This document shows, piece after piece, positions 6,753 to 8,660 of a stretch of 8,660 nt of DNA. Every line of letters starts with the position of its first letter. Position 1 is the first letter of the stretch. The DNA is from Tissierellia bacterium. GTDB lineage: Bacteria > Bacillota_A > Clostridia > Tissierellales > Peptoniphilaceae. The stretch spans positions 95,920 to 104,579 of the forward strand of contig JAUNVJ010000003.1 in the NCBI GenBank assembly GCA_030537695.1, in the 5' to 3' direction. The notes under the pieces were generated by a model. It searched no databases, was not told the DNA's origin, and saw only the letters and a program-made list of their open reading frames with translations. Position numbers and translations under genes: made by a program.

Positions 6753-8125
6753 GTAATTTTTTGGGTTTGGGAATCATAAACCACCACCGGCATTCCATAA
6801 AAGGTAGAATCATAGAGTTTTTTCATAACAGAAGGAGGCGTATTGACGCAACCGTGGGATCCGTTCCACTTGTAAATATCGCCGCCAAAATTACTTCGCC
6901 AGTTCGCATCATGAACGCCGCAACCAGACCAGTTAAAGGGCAACCAAAAATGGACATAGGATTTGTAATCTTCCCCTGTTAAAAAACGATCCCGTTCCCT
7001 TGACCAAATTTTTCCTGTTCCTGTAGGTGTCCCATTCCCTTGACTAGGATTTCCGGTAACCACAGGAGTTTCCAAAACTAATTCACCTTCTCGATAGAGC
7101 CAAAGTCTTTGTCTGGCAAGATCAATTTCGATATAGGAACTTCCGATGTCATCCGTCTTTCGAGATACGGCATCTAATTTATAAATCGGAGTCAGTTTTT
7201 CCGTACCGGTCTTTTCCAAAGCCTTGGTTAAATGATCTGTCGTAGCGTCGATATCCGTCAGCCAACCGTAAATTCCTCCCGGAACTAAAACCTTCCCTAT
7301 ACCAGTACCTTGAAACTGTCTATTAGTACGAAAAGTATCATATTTTGCCGCTAAATCTTTCACATAATTTCTGACCTTTTCCACATCAGGTACCATCAAC
7401 CCCTCTTCATTTTCTCGATACAGATCAATGAGTTTAGGACCTTTTAAGATTTCCTGTCGATCCTCAAAATCATAAGTCAATTGAAAACTGTTTAAATGGT
7501 CATACTGAGCTTTTAGTGAATTTAAGTGTTCATCATCAAAATACACCGTGGGACGAAGATAGATGTCTTCCTCTTCCAAATTCACCTTAGGTGATTCTTC
7601 GGCCAAATGGAGTAAAAGAGCTTTCTCCAATTTTTCCCGCTCTACGGTATTACCTTCCACTTCTTTTTGAATCACATAATTTTCACCATCATAGATCAAC
7701 TCTGCATTTTTAGGTGGCACCATACTATTTTGGATCACCTGTAATTGATCCACAGCTTTTTTAAATTTTACCGGATCGTAATTGACTTTGTGATCCAAAG
7801 TATAGTCCTTGTGATAAAGTGAGGCTAAAAACCAATAGAGAGGATTTTGTTCCACTCGTTGACCCGGAGTCAATGAATCTTCATAATCAAAGCTTTGAGC
7901 CGGTAGCAATTCTTTGCTTTCTTTCGAAATGATCTCAAGCGAAAAATCCTTCCATAAATTCTTGTAATTTTGGTCTAAGTTTGAAATTTTTGTCAATGAC
8001 ATATCTTTCCCGTTAATGGTGGTTTTCGGCATAAAATACGAAGTGAAAAAATAAACTCCTATACCGTAAATCATGACGAGAAAAAATAAAAGAAATATTA
8101 TCATATATTTAAAAGTGCGTTTCAT
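6749..8125 (-). CDS. Membrane-anchored L,D-transpeptidase with YkuD catalytic domain and peptidoglycan-binding region
   Basis: A 458-residue cell-envelope enzyme. Residues 8-29 form one hydrophobic segment after a short positive N-terminus, with no clear cleavage site, so the protein is probably anchored with its bulk outside. Residues of about 95-320 resemble the repeated PG_binding_4-type domain that precedes YkuD in clostridial and enterococcal enzymes; the segment GGIYGWLTDIDATTDHL (283-299) is typical. The YkuD domain follows at about 331-450. It holds TPTGTG (366-371), H405 in CGVHDANWR, FGGDIYKWNG (413-422) and the catalytic SHGCVNTP (423-430) with nucleophile C426. YkuD enzymes form 3-3 peptide cross-links or attach proteins to peptidoglycan and resist most beta-lactams except carbapenems. 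The start has AGGAGG five bases upstream. The gene is preceded by its own promoter and a tandem direct repeat. Confidence 0.93.
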   Translation of the reverse strand: MKRTFKYMIIFLLFFLVMIYGIGVYFFTSYFMPKTTINGKDMSLTKISNLDQNYKNLWKDFSLEIISKESKELLPAQSFDYEDSLTPGQRVEQNPLYWFLASLYHKDYTLDHKVNYDPVKFKKAVDQLQVIQNSMVPPKNAELIYDGENYVIQKEVEGNTVEREKLEKALLLHLAEESPKVNLEEEDIYLRPTVYFDDEHLNSLKAQYDHLNSFQLTYDFEDRQEILKGPKLIDLYRENEEGLMVPDVEKVRNYVKDLAAKYDTFRTNRQFQGTGIGKVLVPGGIYGWLTDIDATTDHLTKALEKTGTEKLTPIYKLDAVSRKTDDIGSSYIEIDLARQRLWLYREGELVLETPVVTGNPSQGNGTPTGTGKIWSRERDRFLTGEDYKSYVHFWLPFNWSGCGVHDANWRSNFGGDIYKWNGSHGCVNTPPSVMKKLYDSTFYGMPVVVYDSQTQKIT

Positions 8126-8144
8126 TTTTGCCTCCTAAAACAAT

Positions 8145-8173
8145 ATCTTATCAAGTTGGGAAGAAGCTGTAAA
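8145..8173 (-). promoter_or_regulatory. Promoter of the L,D-transpeptidase gene
   Basis: On the minus strand, TTTACA (8173-8168, 5/6 matches) and TAAGAT (8150-8145, 4/6) are separated by 17 bp. The start would fall near 8138, giving a very short leader that begins just ahead of the AGGAGG at 8136-8131. The imperfect -10 is compatible with an activated promoter. Confidence 0.55.
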
Positions 8174-8187
8174 TATGATTTGCTCAG

Positions 8188-8424
8188 GTGTCATCAAATT
8201 GTCATCAATTTCATTTAGACAAAAAAAGACTAAAAATTAGTATCTCAAAATGTAATTTTACCCCTTTTGAAACTGAAGATGAAATGGACGGAATCAAAGA
8301 GTTTTTAAAGAAAAATAGTTCCATCTACGATTTCACACTACGAAAACAATCGGTAATTTTACAAAAATTTATAGATCGGATTACTTACAAAGACAAAAAA
8401 ATCACGGTCCAACTAAAATGTTAG
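8188..8424 (+). pseudogene. Doubtful plus-strand reading frame, possibly a decayed serine recombinase C-terminal tail
   Basis: An open frame of 78 codons from a GTG at 8188; the frame is closed by a stop at 8176-8178. No ribosome binding site precedes the GTG, which lies inside the transpeptidase promoter region, on the direct repeats. The last codons coincide with the tRNA-Leu terminator hairpin. The C-terminal part (about 50-78, containing KFIDRITYKDKKITVQLKC) recalls the ends of serine recombinases, where a short helix leads into a strand pair of the form IDKITVYEDGRIEIxFK. No catalytic or DNA-binding domain is present, so at most this is a remnant of a lost mobile element. It may instead be a chance open frame in AT-rich DNA. 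I could not identify it with confidence. Confidence 0.3.
8189..8205. promoter_or_regulatory. Tandem direct repeat TGTCAT-N5-TGTCAT (probable response-regulator site)
   Basis: Two identical hexamers lie 11 bp apart, one helical turn; the repeated unit extends to TGTCATCAA. They sit 15 bp upstream of the -35 box of the L,D-transpeptidase promoter, about -51 to -67 from the predicted start, which suits an activator. The 11-bp period is typical of OmpR/PhoB-family regulators. The sequence fits the enterobacterial Pho box half-sites and is close to the WalR pattern TGTWAH-N5-TGTWAH, with one mismatch per half. The regulator is not identifiable here. Confidence 0.5.
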
Positions 8425-8430
8425 ACCGTG
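8394..8430 (-). terminator. Intrinsic terminator of the tRNA-Leu gene
   Basis: Minus-strand RNA forms CACGGUCUAAC-AUUUUA-GUUGGACCGUG, an 11-bp stem (8430-8420 with 8413-8403) with one U-G wobble, followed by A and seven U (8402-8395). In the plus direction the wobble becomes a C-A mismatch and no T-tract follows. It lies 10 bases past the encoded CCA end of the tRNA. Confidence 0.88.
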
Positions 8431-8440
8431 TAGATATCGA

Positions 8441-8524
8441 TGGTGCGGGAAAGAGGACTTGAACCCCCACTCCAATGGAACTAGATCCTAAGTCTAGCGC
8501 GTCTGCCAATTCCGCCATTCCCGC
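8441..8524 (-). tRNA. tRNA-Leu, anticodon UAG, CCA end encoded
   Basis: The minus strand folds as a class II tRNA. The acceptor stem is GCGGGAA (8524-8518) with UUCCCGC (8451-8445), followed by discriminator A and a genomically encoded CCA (8443-8441). The anticodon arm is CTAGA-CTTAGGA-TCTAG, giving anticodon UAG, which reads CUN leucine codons. The D-arm sequence GGCGGAATTGGCAGACGCG is typical of leucine tRNAs. The long variable arm is TTCCATTGGAGT, and the T-arm has loop TTCAAGT with a stem that includes two G-U pairs. It is expressed alone, from a strong promoter to its own terminator. Confidence 0.97.
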
Positions 8525-8550
8525 ATATCATTTAATTAGTGACAAAAGAT

Positions 8551-8579
8551 ATTATATAATTTATTCCCTTGTCTGTCAA
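8551..8579 (-). promoter_or_regulatory. Perfect consensus promoter of tRNA-Leu
   Basis: On the minus strand, TTGACA (8579-8574) and TATAAT (8556-8551) are separated by exactly 17 bp, 12 of 12 matches to the housekeeping sigma consensus. The predicted start near 8544 leaves a leader of about 20 bases before the mature tRNA 5' end, which RNase P would remove. Confidence 0.92.
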
Positions 8580-8618
8580 CACTTATTTTTAATAATACCT
8601 CTTGAAATAAGCTATTAC

Positions 8619-8647
8619 AGAATACCATTGTTTTAAATTTTTGTCAA
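8619..8647 (-). promoter_or_regulatory. Possible second, upstream promoter for tRNA-Leu
   Basis: On the minus strand, TTGACA (8647-8642), a 17-bp spacer and TATTCT (8624-8619, 4/6) preceded by TG at the extended -10 position (TGGTATTCT) form another credible promoter. It lies 68 bp upstream of the first. No other gene lies between them, so it would also transcribe the tRNA. Tandem promoters are common for stable RNA genes. Confidence 0.5.
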
Positions 8648-8660
8648 TTCTTATCTCAGC

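Noticed and set aside
8441..8524. An integration attachment site formed by duplication of the tRNA-Leu 3' end.
   Set aside because: I looked for a second copy of the T-arm/acceptor sequence elsewhere in the window and found none. Only a comparison beyond the window could show one.
8581..8618. A small peptide or sRNA between the two tRNA-Leu promoters (a GAGG-like stretch and the inverted repeat CTTATTT/AAATAAG).
   Set aside because: No start codon follows the GAGG-like stretch and the nearest frame is only a few codons. The inverted repeat is AT-only with a long loop.

Overview
This is an AT-rich window, about 8.7 kb, from a low-GC Gram-positive bacterium (Bacillota). An anaerobic Clostridia/Tissierellia-type organism is plausible, but that placement is an inference. 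It rests on strong AGGAGG-type ribosome binding sites, intrinsic hairpin/U-tract terminators, an FMN riboswitch in front of a RibU-type riboflavin transporter, and the protein families present. All recognisable genes lie on the minus strand. I see no phage, IS, CRISPR or defence genes and no clearly new system. The interest is mostly in regulatory architecture.

Layout from high to low coordinate, which is the direction of transcription. A tRNA-Leu (anticodon UAG, encoded CCA) at 8441-8524 is a self-contained unit. It has a perfect consensus promoter (TTGACA, 17 bp, TATAAT), a possible second promoter upstream, and its own terminator at 8394-8430. Between it and the next gene lies a poorly supported plus-strand reading frame (8188-8424). 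This may be the decayed C-terminal tail of a serine recombinase, and its last codons are the tRNA terminator. Next is a membrane-anchored L,D-transpeptidase (6749-8125). Its promoter region carries a tandem direct repeat (TGTCAT-N5-TGTCAT) of the kind bound by OmpR/PhoB-family response regulators.

The stop codon of the transpeptidase lies inside the -35 box of a near-consensus promoter. That promoter drives an FMN riboswitch (aptamer 6580-6692), a riboswitch terminator (6548-6565) and ribU (5906-6514), the riboflavin-binding subunit of an ECF transporter. The first ten bases of the aptamer can pair with the 5' half of the terminator in 9 of 10 positions, so a complete termination/antitermination switch can be read from the sequence. 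A terminator at 5862-5890 closes this unit.

After a short promoter region comes a class V PLP-dependent aminotransferase (4674-5801) of the serine-pyruvate/alanine-glyoxylate type, closed by a terminator at 4649-4670. Two half-size ABC exporter genes follow (2830-4578 and 1085-2833), joined by an ATGA start/stop overlap. They form an asymmetric heterodimeric exporter of the BmrCD/LmrCD/TM287-288 type. Finally, a GTG-started PLP-dependent cysteine synthase-family enzyme (10-1002) has its own -10 element and ends just inside the window edge. The genes are separate housekeeping or physiology units (vitamin uptake, amino-acid metabolism, export, cell wall, translation), not one pathway. No gene-free stretch exceeds about 300 bases except 8126-8440 (315 bases), which holds the transpeptidase promoter, the direct repeats, the doubtful reading frame and the tRNA terminator.
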